64,000 bases of DNA from Vreelandella titanicae BH1 (GCF_000336575.1 NZ_AOPO01000001.1:62001-126000); one strand, 5' to 3'; positions 38,094-47,466 are shown, numbered from the stretch's first letter. Made by a program: numbers and translations. The notes: generated by a model from the sequence alone, not told the origin.

Positions 38094-38108
38094 GACACTC
38101 ATCCCCCT

Positions 38109-38206
38109 ATACAGCCTGATAACGATACAGATGCCCTGACCAGCGACCATACAGAGGTATAACACGCCTTTCTGTATCCTAAAAACAGTAAACTCTATAT
38201 CTGTAT
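38109..38206. promoter_or_regulatory. Five ATACAG boxes between MocR and DUF1127 genes
   Basis: ATACAG occurs at 38109, 38125 and 38149 on the plus strand and inverted (CTGTAT) at 38172 and 38201. All lie in the 166-bp space between the divergent genes. Repeated hexamers in both orientations suggest a multi-site operator for the MocR regulator. The spacings (16, 24, 23 and 29 bp) are irregular. Confidence 0.6.
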
Positions 38207-38259
38207 TCAAATGATAGCACTGAGTAATCTGGTTGGGCATATAACACGGAGGATTAGCC

Positions 38260-38472
38260 ATGCCACGCTTCAGCCTCACCCAGCTTCGTTACCAGTTGCG
38301 CTATCAACTACAGCAGTACCATCACTACCGTCGTAGCCGACGCCACCTGCTGACATTGGATGATCGGCTACTTGATGATATCGGCATCACCCGCGAACAG
38401 GCGAGAAAAGAGGGCCGTAAACCGTTTTGGCATCATTCACTACGTGAAGGAGGAAATTGTGACAACCGCTGA
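38260..38472 (+). CDS. DUF1127 small protein
   Basis: A 70-residue, Arg/His/Gln-rich protein with the DUF1127 signature in its C-terminal half (LLTLDDRLLDDIGITREQA then RKEGRKPFW). Small DUF1127 proteins bind RNA or DNA and affect phosphate, carbon and RNA metabolism in alphaproteobacteria; their role here is unknown. GGAGG lies upstream of the ATG. Its 3' end contains the ribosome site of phzF and overlaps it by 14 bp, so the two are translationally coupled. Confidence 0.85.
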   Translation: MPRFSLTQLRYQLRYQLQQYHHYRRSRRHLLTLDDRLLDDIGITREQARKEGRKPFWHHSLREGGNCDNR

Positions 38473-39331
38473 GTATTACCTACTCGATGTCTTTACCGAC
38501 CAGCCGTTTACCGGCAACCCATTGGCCGTCTTTCTAGAGGCTGATGGGTTGGCAGCCAGTACCATGCAGGCGCTGGCAAATGAGCTTAACCTAGCCGAAA
38601 CGGTGTTTTTAAGTTCTGCCACTGAACCGAATCACTACCCGATGCGGATCTTTACGCCTACTCGTGAACTACCTTTTGCAGGCCACCCCACGGTCGGCAC
38701 TGCGCATCTGCTCAGGGAACTGGATTTAGTGAACCGCGAGCAAGGTGTTGTGCTCCACCCTTCCATCGGAAAGCTAGTGGTTAAGTATGAACAAGATAGG
38801 GCAACGTTTAAGACCGCCCAACCCGCCATGATCACAGACAGCACTATTGACCGCACCACTGCCGTTGAGCTGCTGGGATTGGACATCCATCAGGTGAAGG
38901 GTGATCCGGTGATTGCCTCCTTCGGGCTCCCCTTTCATTTGATCGAACTCACTGACGTGGCAGCGTTAGAGAGCGTGCGTATTTCTACGACGGCTTGGGC
39001 AAGTGCTGTTATGTCTAGCAGTGCCGTCCAGATTTACCTGTATGTGATTGAACAACAAGGCGGGGCAGAAACGGTAGTTCACAGCCGCATGTTTTGTATG
39101 CATTCCAGCATTTGCGAAGACCCCGCTACCGGCAGCGCTGCAGCGGCCTTAACCGGCTATTTGGCATCACTGCAACCAGGCACCTTGCACTGCAAAATTC
39201 ATCAGGGTGTCGAAATGGGGCGGCCCAGCGTTATCCATACCGCTGCCAATGGCGAGGTCAAGCCCGGCCTTGTGACGGTGGGCGGTAACGCAAAAGTGGT
39301 GGGCAAAGGCGAGTTTTACCTGGAACGATAG
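38459..39331 (+). CDS. PhzF-family isomerase
   Basis: A 290-residue diaminopimelate-epimerase-fold protein of the PhzF family. The chosen GTG at 38459 has AAGGAGG 5 bp upstream and gives the conserved start YYLLDVFTDQPFTGNPLAVF. ETVFL includes the catalytic Glu, FAGHPTVGTAH and EDPATGSAAAAL are further family motifs. PhzF acts in phenazine synthesis, but most members are uncharacterised isomerases and no phenazine genes are present. It is coupled to DUF1127. Confidence 0.88.
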   Translation: MTTAEYYLLDVFTDQPFTGNPLAVFLEADGLAASTMQALANELNLAETVFLSSATEPNHYPMRIFTPTRELPFAGHPTVGTAHLLRELDLVNREQGVVLHPSIGKLVVKYEQDRATFKTAQPAMITDSTIDRTTAVELLGLDIHQVKGDPVIASFGLPFHLIELTDVAALESVRISTTAWASAVMSSSAVQIYLYVIEQQGGAETVVHSRMFCMHSSICEDPATGSAAAALTGYLASLQPGTLHCKIHQGVEMGRPSVIHTAANGEVKPGLVTVGGNAKVVGKGEFYLER

Positions 39332-39350
39332 CCAACCGCCTCACAAAAAA

Positions 39351-39376
39351 GAGTGCCCGCTATTTAGCGGACACTC
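39351..39376. terminator. Bidirectional terminator between phzF and hsp20
   Basis: An 11-bp stem (GAGTGCCCGCT against AGCGGACACTC, one G-T pair) with a 4-base loop. On the leftward strand it is followed by six U residues, a strong terminator for the hsp20 pair. Rightward it is followed by GGCTTTTC. Confidence 0.8.
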
Positions 39377-39411
39377 GGCTTTTCGCTCAGTTTGTACTCG
39401 GAGACCAGGCC

Positions 39412-39810
39412 TCAAGCCGCCTGCACTTCTATACGGCGCGTGCGGTGGCTGTCTTTCTTGGGCAGCGTTAGCGTCAATACGCCGTTGACGAGAGTGGCGG
39501 TAATGGCATCACTGTCCACTTCGTGACTGAGGTTAAAACGCCGCGCAAAACGCTGGCCGCGAACCTCGGCGTGCAGCGCGCTCAACCCTTCGGGCATATT
39601 TAGCGCTATCTCACCTTCCAGGCTCAGTACGTTGTTGTCGAGCTCTATTTTCAGCGTTTCATTAGTAACGCCAGGCATATCTGCCACCAGTTTGAGCGCA
39701 TTGGACTCTTCAATGATATCCACCGCTGGCAGCAGGGTTTCTTGAGAAGGTTGCTCCTCGCCACGCTGTAAAAGCGGGGAGTGGTTGGATGAACGAACAA
39801 CGTTATTCAT
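39412..39810 (-). CDS. Small heat-shock protein Hsp20 (second of pair)
   Basis: A 132-residue alpha-crystallin-domain chaperone that holds unfolded proteins in the cytoplasm. The domain runs from LVADMPGVTNETLKIEL to GVLTLTLPKKD, with a C-terminal RRIEVQAA tail. It follows the other hsp20 gene by 37 bp in the same operon and shares the RRI-VQAA ending. AAGGAGG lies upstream of the ATG. Confidence 0.92.
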   Translation of the reverse strand: MNNVVRSSNHSPLLQRGEEQPSQETLLPAVDIIEESNALKLVADMPGVTNETLKIELDNNVLSLEGEIALNMPEGLSALHAEVRGQRFARRFNLSHEVDSDAITATLVNGVLTLTLPKKDSHRTRRIEVQAA

Positions 39811-39847
39811 GATTTATCCCTCCTTATGCAAGGTTAACAAACATGAT

Positions 39848-40318
39848 TTACGCCGCCTGAACATCAATACGCCGCGGCTTGAGTTCTTCGCGTTTAGGCA
39901 ACACGATTTCGAACACACCATGGGCATGGCGTGCCTCTGCCCGCTCGGCATCTAAGCCATCGGGGAGTGCTATCGCCCTTACAAACTCACCGCTGGCGCG
40001 CTCTCGGCGAAATACCGGGCGCGAGCTGCCATCCTCATTACCACTCGTCACAGAGTCTCGCTTGCCACGTAGCGTCAGCACATTGTCTTGAATATCAATG
40101 GTCAGATCAGAGTGTGCCAACCCCGCAGCAAACACATACACACGCACGGCATCATCGCTACGCGCCACATTGATCATCGGGAAACTACCCCGCGGCACCG
40201 CACGAATATCCATCGCATTGCCATCGGGGAAGAAGCCGTCCAACAGTTGACTAAACCAGTCAAACTGCCGAGGCGAGCCGGTTTCAAAACGCTTGAGATC
40301 ATCGAACATATCGAACAC
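39848..40318 (-). CDS. Small heat-shock protein Hsp20 (first of pair)
   Basis: A 156-residue IbpA-like chaperone. The N-terminal FDDLKRFETGS segment is followed by the alpha-crystallin domain (VYVFAAGLAHSDLTIDI to GVFEIVLPKRE) and RRIDVQAA at the end. It is preceded by AGGAGG. A sigma-32 type promoter is visible upstream, with a 7-bp-stem palindrome in the leader. Two-protein sHsp systems (as in IbpA/IbpB) often form mixed oligomers. Confidence 0.92.
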   Translation of the reverse strand: MFDMFDDLKRFETGSPRQFDWFSQLLDGFFPDGNAMDIRAVPRGSFPMINVARSDDAVRVYVFAAGLAHSDLTIDIQDNVLTLRGKRDSVTSGNEDGSSRPVFRRERASGEFVRAIALPDGLDAERAEARHAHGVFEIVLPKREELKPRRIDVQAA

Positions 40319-40350
40319 CTCCTACGTTAAGCAGACTGTGAGAATTGTCA

Positions 40351-40367
40351 TAAGAGGCAGCCTCTTA
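40351..40367. promoter_or_regulatory. Leader hairpin upstream of hsp20 pair
   Basis: TAAGAGG-CAG-CCTCTTA is a perfect 7-bp inverted repeat in the 5' leader, 33 bp before the start codon. It could form part of an RNA thermometer, but it does not obviously sequester the AGGAGG ribosome site. Confidence 0.35.
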
Positions 40368-40401
40368 CGCAACCCACAGAAGCAGCCTCTACGATGTAAA
40401 A

Positions 40402-40428
40402 AATAGGAGCGGTCAGTCGATTTTCAAG
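40402..40428 (-). promoter_or_regulatory. Sigma-32 type heat-shock promoter
   Basis: On the leftward strand CTTGAAA is followed after 12 bases by CTCCTATT, resembling CTTGAAA-N11-16-CCCCATNT. It lies about 85 bp upstream of the first hsp20 gene. The -35 match is exact and the -10 is partial. Confidence 0.55.
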
Positions 40429-40497
40429 GGTCTGTATGGCAATTTTTGAGGCTTTTTTTACGGCCGTCAGCGCTCCGATCAATGGAGGCAGACACCA

Positions 40498-40773
40498 CTA
40501 CTTACCGATGATGACCGTCCCCGATCCGGTGATGACTTCATTACCGTGGGCACCCACACTGCTCAGGACAGCGGCTGGCTTACCGTTGACGAATACGGTG
40601 GACGAGACTTCGTGAGTAATAGGACTGCCGCAAGCAGATTTATCGTCTAACCTTGCGGCAGACAAGCTATCGTAAAAAACATCAGGCGAGCCACTGACTA
40701 GTGGGTTTGTACCGTGCCCTGGGATAGGGCACGCGGTAAGGTCAGTAATACGTGCTGCTGGCTTTCCACTCAT
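40498..40773 (-). CDS. PAAR-domain protein
   Basis: A 91-residue PAAR-motif protein: GKPAARITDLTACP, then VSSTVFVNGKPAAVLSSVG and ITGSGTVIIGK. PAAR proteins form the sharp cone on the VgrG spike of type VI secretion systems and recruit effectors. There is no C-terminal toxin extension, and no VgrG, effector or immunity gene is adjacent, so it is an orphan. GGAGC precedes the ATG. Confidence 0.9.
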   Translation of the reverse strand: MSGKPAARITDLTACPIPGHGTNPLVSGSPDVFYDSLSAARLDDKSACGSPITHEVSSTVFVNGKPAAVLSSVGAHGNEVITGSGTVIIGK

Positions 40774-40898
40774 GATATAGCTCCTTTAAGCGTATGCCGT
40801 TTTAAACATTTCAATAGGACGATTATTTAATATTAATTAATATTCATCAAGTTTGTTAGTGCTCACTTAAGGGCCTACGCTTAGCCAACTGCCAGCCA

Positions 40899-41951
40899 TC
40901 AGGCAACCGTAATATCGGTAGAGAGATAGACATCCTGAATCGCATGCAGCAGCTCAACGCCTTCCTGCATGGGTTTCTGGAAGGCCTTACGCCCTGAGAT
41001 CAAGCCCATACCACCGGCACGCTTATTGATCACCGCCGTGCGCACCGCTTCGCCGAGATCAGAATGCCCCTTGGAGCCCCCGCCGGAATTAATCAAACCC
41101 GCGCGGCCCATAAAGCAGTTGGCAACCTGGTAGCGGGCCAAATCAATGGGGTGGTCAGTGGTTAGCTCGCTGTAGACATTGTCGTGCGTATGGCCAAAGC
41201 CTACCGCACGATAGCCGCCGTTGTTCTCAGGCAGCTTCTGCTTGACGATATCGGCTTTAAGCGTCGCGGCCATGTGATTGGCTTGGCTGGTGAGGTCGGC
41301 GGAGGCGTGATAATCAGTGCCGTCCTGCTTGAAGGCTGGATTGCGTAAATAAGCCCACAAGACCGTTACCATTCCCAATTGGTGAGCGCGCTCGAAGGCC
41401 TCGCTAATCTCCATGATTTGCCGACGGCTCTCATGGGAGCCAAAGTAAATCGTCGCCCCCACCGCCACGCACCCCATGTCGTGGGCCTGGTCTACATCAG
41501 CAAATAGCGTCTGGTCGTATATCGCCGGATGGCTCAACGTTTCGTTATGGTTAAGCTTGAGCATCATCGGGATTTTGTGGGCATAACGCCGCGCCACCGA
41601 TGACAACACGCCCAGCGTCGATGCCACGCCGTTACAACCACCTTCGAGTGCCAGCTCAACGATATTGGCCGGGTCGAAATAGCGCGGGTTAGGAGCAAAG
41701 GAAGCGCCTGCCGAATGTTCAATGCCCTGATCTACCGGCAGCAGGCTAAGGTAACCGGTGCCCGCCAAACGGCCGTGATTAAAGAACGCCTGCATATTGC
41801 GCAGCACCGCTGGGCTGCGGTCGCTATCCGCCATAACACGGTCAATAAAGTCTGGGCCCGGCAGGTGCAAGCTCTCACGGGGTACGCCCTGGCACGTGTG
41901 ATTAAGCAAACTCTCGGCGTCACTGCCAAGCAAAGCGGCTATATCAGTCAT
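40899..41951 (-). CDS. Class I fructose-bisphosphate aldolase (DhnA/FbaB type)
   Basis: A 350-residue Schiff-base aldolase of the archaeal/DhnA type, cleaving fructose 1,6-bisphosphate in the cytoplasm. The ATG at 41951 is preceded by AAGGAGC. The motifs include [25 protein letters not shown] with a conserved lysine, and [11 protein letters not shown] near the C-terminus for phosphate binding. Related enzymes act on deoxyribose- or 2-amino-ketose phosphates, so another aldol substrate is possible. It is alone in its transcription unit. Confidence 0.88.
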   Translation of the reverse strand: MTDIAALLGSDAESLLNHTCQGVPRESLHLPGPDFIDRVMADSDRSPAVLRNMQAFFNHGRLAGTGYLSLLPVDQGIEHSAGASFAPNPRYFDPANIVELALEGGCNGVASTLGVLSSVARRYAHKIPMMLKLNHNETLSHPAIYDQTLFADVDQAHDMGCVAVGATIYFGSHESRRQIMEISEAFERAHQLGMVTVLWAYLRNPAFKQDGTDYHASADLTSQANHMAATLKADIVKQKLPENNGGYRAVGFGHTHDNVYSELTTDHPIDLARYQVANCFMGRAGLINSGGGSKGHSDLGEAVRTAVINKRAGGMGLISGRKAFQKPMQEGVELLHAIQDVYLSTDITVA

Positions 41952-42206
41952 GATGAGCTCCTTTATATTTGTATGTAACAAAAAGTAAGTGTATGCCAAA
42001 AACTGCTTAAATAAAGCGTATCGATTTAATAAAGCCTAGCGCTTCAATAGAGCATAGGGAAAGCACCACCGCAATCAGGTGGCGCTAGGTCTCCCGACAG
42101 TTGACAAGACTACGACTAAAAGATGAAAATACAATCAAGAATGAGTGTTAGTCGCAAATAAGACTCCTCTTGTTTCCTTCGCTTCACACTTGGAATCACC
42201 TTTATA

Positions 42207-43265
42207 ATGCCCGCCTCTTCGCCACTTATTGCGCCGTTGGCATCCAGCTATCGGCGCTTTATCGTTCTCCGTTTGCTGATTGTCGCGGGTTTAGCCATCG
42301 CCTTGGTCATCTCCCTGCTGGCTGATATCGCCAGTGGCCCTGCACATATCCCAATGGCTGATTTAATCGCGCTGTTGTTTGATGCCCATGCTCAAGGCCC
42401 GATTCAGCAGGCCATTGTCTGGGAGATCCGCATGCCTGCAGCGCTAATGGCGGTACTGGTAGGCGCCACCCTGGGCCTGGCCGGTGCGGAAATGCAAACG
42501 GTGCTGAATAACCCCCTGGCCAGTCCGTTTACCCTCGGTGTGGGCGCAGCGGCCACCCTCGGCGCATCGCTGGTGATTGTCTTCAACTTTTCCCTGTTTG
42601 GCTTGAATGCCCACTACGCCACCGCCTTGATGGCGTTTGTGTTTGCGGCTGCATCGATTTTGACCATCAATGCGCTGTCGCGCCTCTACGGGGCCAGTCG
42701 TGAGATTATCGTTCTGTTTGGTATTGCGCTGGTCTTTGTACTCAATGCACTGGTTGCACTTTTGCAGCTCATCGCCAGTCCCGATGCGTTACAGCAATTA
42801 GTGTTCTGGACGATGGGTAGCCTGTCCCGCGCCTCCTGGGAGACGGTGGGCATCGTGGCAGCAGTACTGGCAGTGTGCTTGCCCTTCTCACTGCGCAGCG
42901 CCTGGGCGATGACGGCACTGCGCTCGGGTGATGAGCACGCACGCAGCTTCGGCATTGCGGTTGAACGCCTGCGGCTTATCTCGCTACTGCGGGTGAGTTT
43001 ACTTGCCGCTGCGGCGGTCGCGTTTGTGGGCACTATCGGCTTTATAGGGTTAGTCGGCCCACATATGGCCCGGCTGGCGCTGGGTGAAGATCACCGCTTT
43101 TACTTACCGGGCAGCGCCCTGGCCGGGGCGTTGGTGCTTTCGCTTGCCTCTATCGCCAGTAAAACGCTGGTCGATGGGTTGGTGCTTCCCGTGGGTCTGG
43201 TGACCTCGCTGGTGGGTATCCCCTTCTTTATGGCATTGATCATGATGCAGGGGCGAGCACGATGA
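42207..43265 (+). CDS. FecCD-family ferric-siderophore ABC permease
   Basis: A 352-residue inner-membrane permease of the BtuC/FhuB/FecD family with about ten TM helices. Typical segments are AGAEMQTVLNNPLASPFTLGVGAAA, shown here as AGAEMQTVLNNPLA and PFTLGVGAAA, and FIGLVGPHMARLALG near the C-terminus. It is first of four iron-uptake genes and its stop overlaps the ATPase start. I did not find a convincing Fur box in the 207-bp gap upstream, though iron control is expected. Confidence 0.92.
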   Translation: MPASSPLIAPLASSYRRFIVLRLLIVAGLAIALVISLLADIASGPAHIPMADLIALLFDAHAQGPIQQAIVWEIRMPAALMAVLVGATLGLAGAEMQTVLNNPLASPFTLGVGAAATLGASLVIVFNFSLFGLNAHYATALMAFVFAAASILTINALSRLYGASREIIVLFGIALVFVLNALVALLQLIASPDALQQLVFWTMGSLSRASWETVGIVAAVLAVCLPFSLRSAWAMTALRSGDEHARSFGIAVERLRLISLLRVSLLAAAAVAFVGTIGFIGLVGPHMARLALGEDHRFYLPGSALAGALVLSLASIASKTLVDGLVLPVGLVTSLVGIPFFMALIMMQGRAR

Positions 43266-44059
43266 AGGCAGGTTTTACGCTCAGCAACTTCACGACCGGT
43301 TATCGCAAACGGCGCGTCTTCGACCAGCTAAGCCTGCCCACACTACCACCCGGTTCGCTGGTCGCGGTGCTGGGGCCCAATGCGGTGGGTAAATCGACCC
43401 TGTTAAAAGCAGTCGCTGGCCTACAGCCTTCCAGCGGGCAAATGCAGCTCAACGATATCGACCTCGCCAGCCTCAGCGGCGCAGCGCGGATGCGCCATGT
43501 GGGCTATTTGCCGCAAATGCTCCCTCAGGCCACCACGTTAGTCGCTTATGAAGCGGTGCTTAGCGCCTGCCGAGCGGTGCGCCCCGATTTAAGCCGCGCG
43601 GCGATTGAGGCATTGATTGAGCGAGTGTTCGATGCGCTGGCCATTCGACCGCTAGCCTTACGCCCGCTAAGCGAACTCTCCGGCGGTCAGCGCCAGATGG
43701 TGGGTCTGGCCCAGGCGATTGCCCGTCAACCGGCGCTGTTACTGCTGGATGAGCCCACCAGTGCGCTGGATTTGCGTTGGCAGCTGGCACTGATCGATAC
43801 CGTGCGCACAGTGATTGCGGAACGGCAGTCGGTCTGCCTGATGGCTATCCACGATATCAATCTGGCCCTGCGTTTCTGCGACCAAGTGCTGCTGTTTGGC
43901 AACGGTGGTCTGCTGGCTGCCGGCGACCCTCACACGGTGATTACCCCCGACGTACTGCACGCCGCCTACGGAGTCGAGTCACGGGTCGAGCAATGCTCGT
44001 TGGGGCGGCCAATTGTGCTTAGCGATCGCGTCAGTGAGCAAACTGCGCACTCCATTTAG
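43262..44059 (+). CDS. Ferric-siderophore ABC transporter ATPase
   Basis: A 265-residue ABC ATPase that drives the FecCD permease. Walker A is GPNAVGKST, the ABC signature is LSGGQRQM, Walker B is LLLLDEPTSALD, and the H-loop is AIHDINLALRF. It overlaps the permease by 4 bp and is followed 23 bp later by the binding protein. Confidence 0.95.
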   Translation: MKAGFTLSNFTTGYRKRRVFDQLSLPTLPPGSLVAVLGPNAVGKSTLLKAVAGLQPSSGQMQLNDIDLASLSGAARMRHVGYLPQMLPQATTLVAYEAVLSACRAVRPDLSRAAIEALIERVFDALAIRPLALRPLSELSGGQRQMVGLAQAIARQPALLLLDEPTSALDLRWQLALIDTVRTVIAERQSVCLMAIHDINLALRFCDQVLLFGNGGLLAAGDPHTVITPDVLHAAYGVESRVEQCSLGRPIVLSDRVSEQTAHSI

Positions 44060-44082
44060 CGACGTCAATCCAGGATAACCCA

Positions 44083-45228
44083 ATGCGCCACCTGGCTATC
44101 AATCTGTTGTGTTGGATCAGTCTGTTAAGCACTACCGCTTGTTGGGCAGCCGGTTCACAGGCGGGCTTTCCCAAACAACTTACCGATCTCGCCGGGCGCC
44201 AGGTAACGCTTTCAGCACCGCCATCACGGCTATTTCTTACCCAGCCGCGCCAGCTCTATGCGCTAGCCAGCTTACTGGATAACCCGACCGAACACTTGGC
44301 GGGCTGGGCCTATCCGCTGGCCGTGTTCGACCCTTCCATGGCCCAACGTTTTACTACCCAGTGGCCCGCGCTTGCCCAATTGCCTACGCTTTCACACGCG
44401 CCAACCCCCCAGCTCGATAGCGAAGCGCTACTGAATCTGGCCCCGGATCTGGTGCTGTTTGATCTCTCACGTGCCAGCAGTGTTGAAGGCTCCCCTTTGG
44501 CGCAGCTACTCGACGAGTTGGGCATTGCCTACCTGTTTATCGACTTTAACCGCCACCCGTTGGAAAACACGCCCAAAAGCCTGGCACTTTTAGGTGAGGC
44601 ATTAAACGCGACGCCACGGGCCAATCGTATGATCTCTCTGATTGAACAGCGCTTGGCGCGTATCGACCAGGGTTTGGCAGAGCTGAAGTTGACAGAGCAT
44701 CCCACTGAACCGCCCAGGGTACTGATCAATGTCGCCCCTGGAGTCAAAGTCGACTGCTGCCGTACCAATTTAAGAAACGGGCTGGCCGACCTGGTCGCGC
44801 GGGCAGGCGGCGAGAATATCGCCGATGCGTTAACCCCCGGCGCTTCGGCGACGCTAAGCAACGAGTGGGTGCTGAGCCACCCGCCCGACGTCGTTATCAA
44901 TACCGCGGGGCAATGGGCAGCAGGAGATGGCATCAGCGTGGGACTTGGGATTAGCGATGCGGAGATTGCCCAAGGCCTGCGCTCGCTTAGCCACGAACTG
45001 CCCGGCTGGCAGCATCTCGACGCCGTTCAGCAAGGTCAGTTCTACGCGCTCTGGCACGGCTTCCACCAAGGCCCCTTTGCCATTGTGGCACTAGAACGCA
45101 TTGCCCAATGGCTCTACCCCGAACGCTTCGCCGACCTCGACCCGGCCGCTACCTTCGACGCGCTGCTGCCCGCCCCACCAGCGCTAAGCCGCGAGGGACA
45201 TTTCTGGGGCGCACTCAACGCGCAATAA
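44083..45228 (+). CDS. Ferric-siderophore ABC transporter substrate-binding protein
   Basis: A 381-residue periplasmic binding protein, longer than FhuD or FepB. It has a signal peptide (about residues 1-23, ending CWA), LTDLAGRQVTLSAPPSRLFL as the canonical start of the fold, LNLAPDLVLFDLSR, and HPPDVVINTAGQW. It delivers the ligand from the TonB receptor encoded downstream to the permease. The siderophore class cannot be read from sequence. Confidence 0.88.
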   Translation: MRHLAINLLCWISLLSTTACWAAGSQAGFPKQLTDLAGRQVTLSAPPSRLFLTQPRQLYALASLLDNPTEHLAGWAYPLAVFDPSMAQRFTTQWPALAQLPTLSHAPTPQLDSEALLNLAPDLVLFDLSRASSVEGSPLAQLLDELGIAYLFIDFNRHPLENTPKSLALLGEALNATPRANRMISLIEQRLARIDQGLAELKLTEHPTEPPRVLINVAPGVKVDCCRTNLRNGLADLVARAGGENIADALTPGASATLSNEWVLSHPPDVVINTAGQWAAGDGISVGLGISDAEIAQGLRSLSHELPGWQHLDAVQQGQFYALWHGFHQGPFAIVALERIAQWLYPERFADLDPAATFDALLPAPPALSREGHFWGALNAQ

Positions 45229-45275
45229 CGCTTGCTCATTCCACCCACTGACGACAAAAAGGATCTATACCGCCC

Positions 45276-47396
45276 ATGCGCCGTTCTCGAACCATTGCAC
45301 TGTTTTCGCCGCTGCTACTGCTGAACCCGCTGCCATATGCCTTCGCGCAACAAGCCAACGAGACTACTTCAGAAACAGTTTCAGAAACACTGATCGTCAC
45401 TTCGGATCGCCTCACTGACGTGGCCCCGCAGAGTTATCGTGCCCAGCGTTCTAGTTTGGCCAGCAAACAGCCGGTGTCGTTTCTGGAAGAAGCCCGCACC
45501 GTAGAGACGGTCACCGCCCAGGTGATGGCCGATCATAATATCGACAGCCTCACTGAGGCGATGGCGATGGTTGCGGGGGTCACCGAAGGCAACAATATGG
45601 GGGGCACCGAGGATGGCTATATCAAACGCGGCTTTGGCAGCAACAGCGATGGTTCGACGTTGATCGACGGCATTCGCCAGCCCCGGGGCACCTTCTCCAT
45701 GGCGACAGTGGATCATGTCGAAGTGCTCAAAGGGCCAGCCTCGCTCTTCCAAGGCCAGCAGGATCCTGGCGGGGTAATCAATTTGGTGACCAAACGCCCT
45801 GAGTACGAGTGGCAGCGCGAAATCAGCGCCGAAGCCACCTCCTTGGGTGGCGGCAATGCCAGCGTCGATGTCACTGGCCCGCTTGCCGATACCGGGCTTG
45901 CCTTCCGCTTTATCGTCCACCATGAAGATGAAGACTCCTTTCGAGCCTTCGGTAACAATCGACGCACTACCGTTGCCCCCTCGCTACGCTGGGAAGGCAG
46001 CGACAGTCGCGCGCAGATCTCCTATGAGTATCGCGACTACGACCTGGATCTGGATCGCGGCACGGTGATTGTCGACGGTGAGCCCGCCAAGGTACCCAAT
46101 GACCGCCGTTTCGATGAACCCTGGTCGCGGGTATTTGGTCACGACGAAGCGGTCACCGCCTGGTGGGAGCAGGATATCAACGACAACTGGTCGACAAGAT
46201 TGACCTACGGCTGGAACCGCCGCCAGTACAGCGATGGCCAACCGCGGGTACTGCGTGTGAATGAAGATACCGGCGCACTAACCCGCCGTGCAGACGCTAA
46301 TTATGGCTTTGACCGCCGTGTGCAATACACCGCCTGGGATACCACCGGTACCGCCACTCTGGCTGACATGCGTCACGACCTGACCGTCGGGATTGATCAC
46401 GAACGCCGCCGGGATTACGTGGGCGATGTGTATCGCGGCTCGGCGGTCACCGACCAGAATATTTATGATATAAGCTACGGCGGTCTTAATCTGGATAGAG
46501 ATCGCCTTAACACCTCGCGAAGCAACCGCTTGGATGAGATTAATACGACCGGCGTTTATCTCAATGACCGTTGGCACTTCAACGACCGCTGGACGCTGGG
46601 GCTAGGCGGGCGCTATACCCGCTATGAGCAGTTTGGTGGCCGTGGCCGCCCCTTCGTGACCGCCACCAATATCAGCGACGATATTTTCCTGCCGTCGGTC
46701 AGCCTGCTGCATCGCCTGACTCCGGATACGTCGGTTTATGCCAGCTATAGCGAAGCCTTTGTGCCCAATGGCGCCGACAGCGATACGGGCAAGACGCTGG
46801 ATCCTGAGCACAGTATGGGCAGTGAGATCGGCGTCAAACACCTATGGAACGACCAGCTCTCGTTAGCCGCTGCGCTATTTGATATCCGCAAGGAGAATGT
46901 CGCCGTCTCCGACAACGGCGTCACCCGCACGGTAGGCGAAGCGGGCTCCCGGGGTGTGGAGCTAACGGTTTCCGGCCAGTTGACCGATCAGCTTTCGCTG
47001 TTAGGCGCTTACGCCTATACCGATACCGAGGTGTTGAAAGATACCGAAGGTACCGAGGGTAACCGGCTAACCAACGCCGCACGCCACACCGCAAGCCTTT
47101 ATTTGGCTCACGACCTAGCTACCGGCCCGGAACTGGGCAACTGGCGCCTGGGCGGCGGGGTTCGTTATGTGGGTGAGCGCGAAGGCGATGCCGACAATAG
47201 TTTCCAGCTAGACGCCTACACCGTCGCCGATGCGTTTATCGGCTGGGATACCCCTTGGCTAGGCGACAACCTGCACCTGCAGCTCAACGCCAAGAACCTG
47301 TTCGATACTACTTACTACCCCTCAAGCGGTGGCAGCACACGGGTAGTGGTCGGCGACCCGCTGGAAGTCAGCCTTCAGGCGTCGGTTAAGTTTTGA
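45276..47396 (+). CDS. TonB-dependent siderophore receptor
   Basis: A 706-residue outer-membrane receptor. The signal peptide ends YAFA; ETLIVTSD is a TonB-box-like stretch. A plug domain contains GVTEGNNMGGTEDGYIKRGF, shown as GVTEGNNMGGTED, and LKGPASLFQGQQDPGGVINL. A 22-strand barrel follows and ends in QASVKF, whose terminal Phe is needed for Bam assembly. FhuA/FpvA-like hydroxamate or citrate siderophores are typical. It is last of the iron operon, followed by a hairpin terminator. Its final 53 bp reappear at 49320-49372. Confidence 0.93.
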   Translation: MRRSRTIALFSPLLLLNPLPYAFAQQANETTSETVSETLIVTSDRLTDVAPQSYRAQRSSLASKQPVSFLEEARTVETVTAQVMADHNIDSLTEAMAMVAGVTEGNNMGGTEDGYIKRGFGSNSDGSTLIDGIRQPRGTFSMATVDHVEVLKGPASLFQGQQDPGGVINLVTKRPEYEWQREISAEATSLGGGNASVDVTGPLADTGLAFRFIVHHEDEDSFRAFGNNRRTTVAPSLRWEGSDSRAQISYEYRDYDLDLDRGTVIVDGEPAKVPNDRRFDEPWSRVFGHDEAVTAWWEQDINDNWSTRLTYGWNRRQYSDGQPRVLRVNEDTGALTRRADANYGFDRRVQYTAWDTTGTATLADMRHDLTVGIDHERRRDYVGDVYRGSAVTDQNIYDISYGGLNLDRDRLNTSRSNRLDEINTTGVYLNDRWHFNDRWTLGLGGRYTRYEQFGGRGRPFVTATNISDDIFLPSVSLLHRLTPDTSVYASYSEAFVPNGADSDTGKTLDPEHSMGSEIGVKHLWNDQLSLAAALFDIRKENVAVSDNGVTRTVGEAGSRGVELTVSGQLTDQLSLLGAYAYTDTEVLKDTEGTEGNRLTNAARHTASLYLAHDLATGPELGNWRLGGGVRYVGEREGDADNSFQLDAYTVADAFIGWDTPWLGDNLHLQLNAKNLFDTTYYPSSGGSTRVVVGDPLEVSLQASVKF

Positions 47397-47466
47397 ACAG
47401 GGAATTCCCTTTATAGGCTTCAACCAAATGTGACGGCTGCCAAAGCCGGAAGGCTAGTGCTTGAAT

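Noticed and set aside
38360..38458. Longer N-terminus for the PhzF protein
   Set aside because: The extra residues are read from the DUF1127 gene in another frame, and the GTG at 38459 has a perfect ribosome site and gives the conserved family start.
42100..42206. Fur box upstream of the siderophore operon
   Set aside because: TGAAAATACAATCAA and nearby AT-rich sequence match the Fur consensus only in one half; not strong enough to report.
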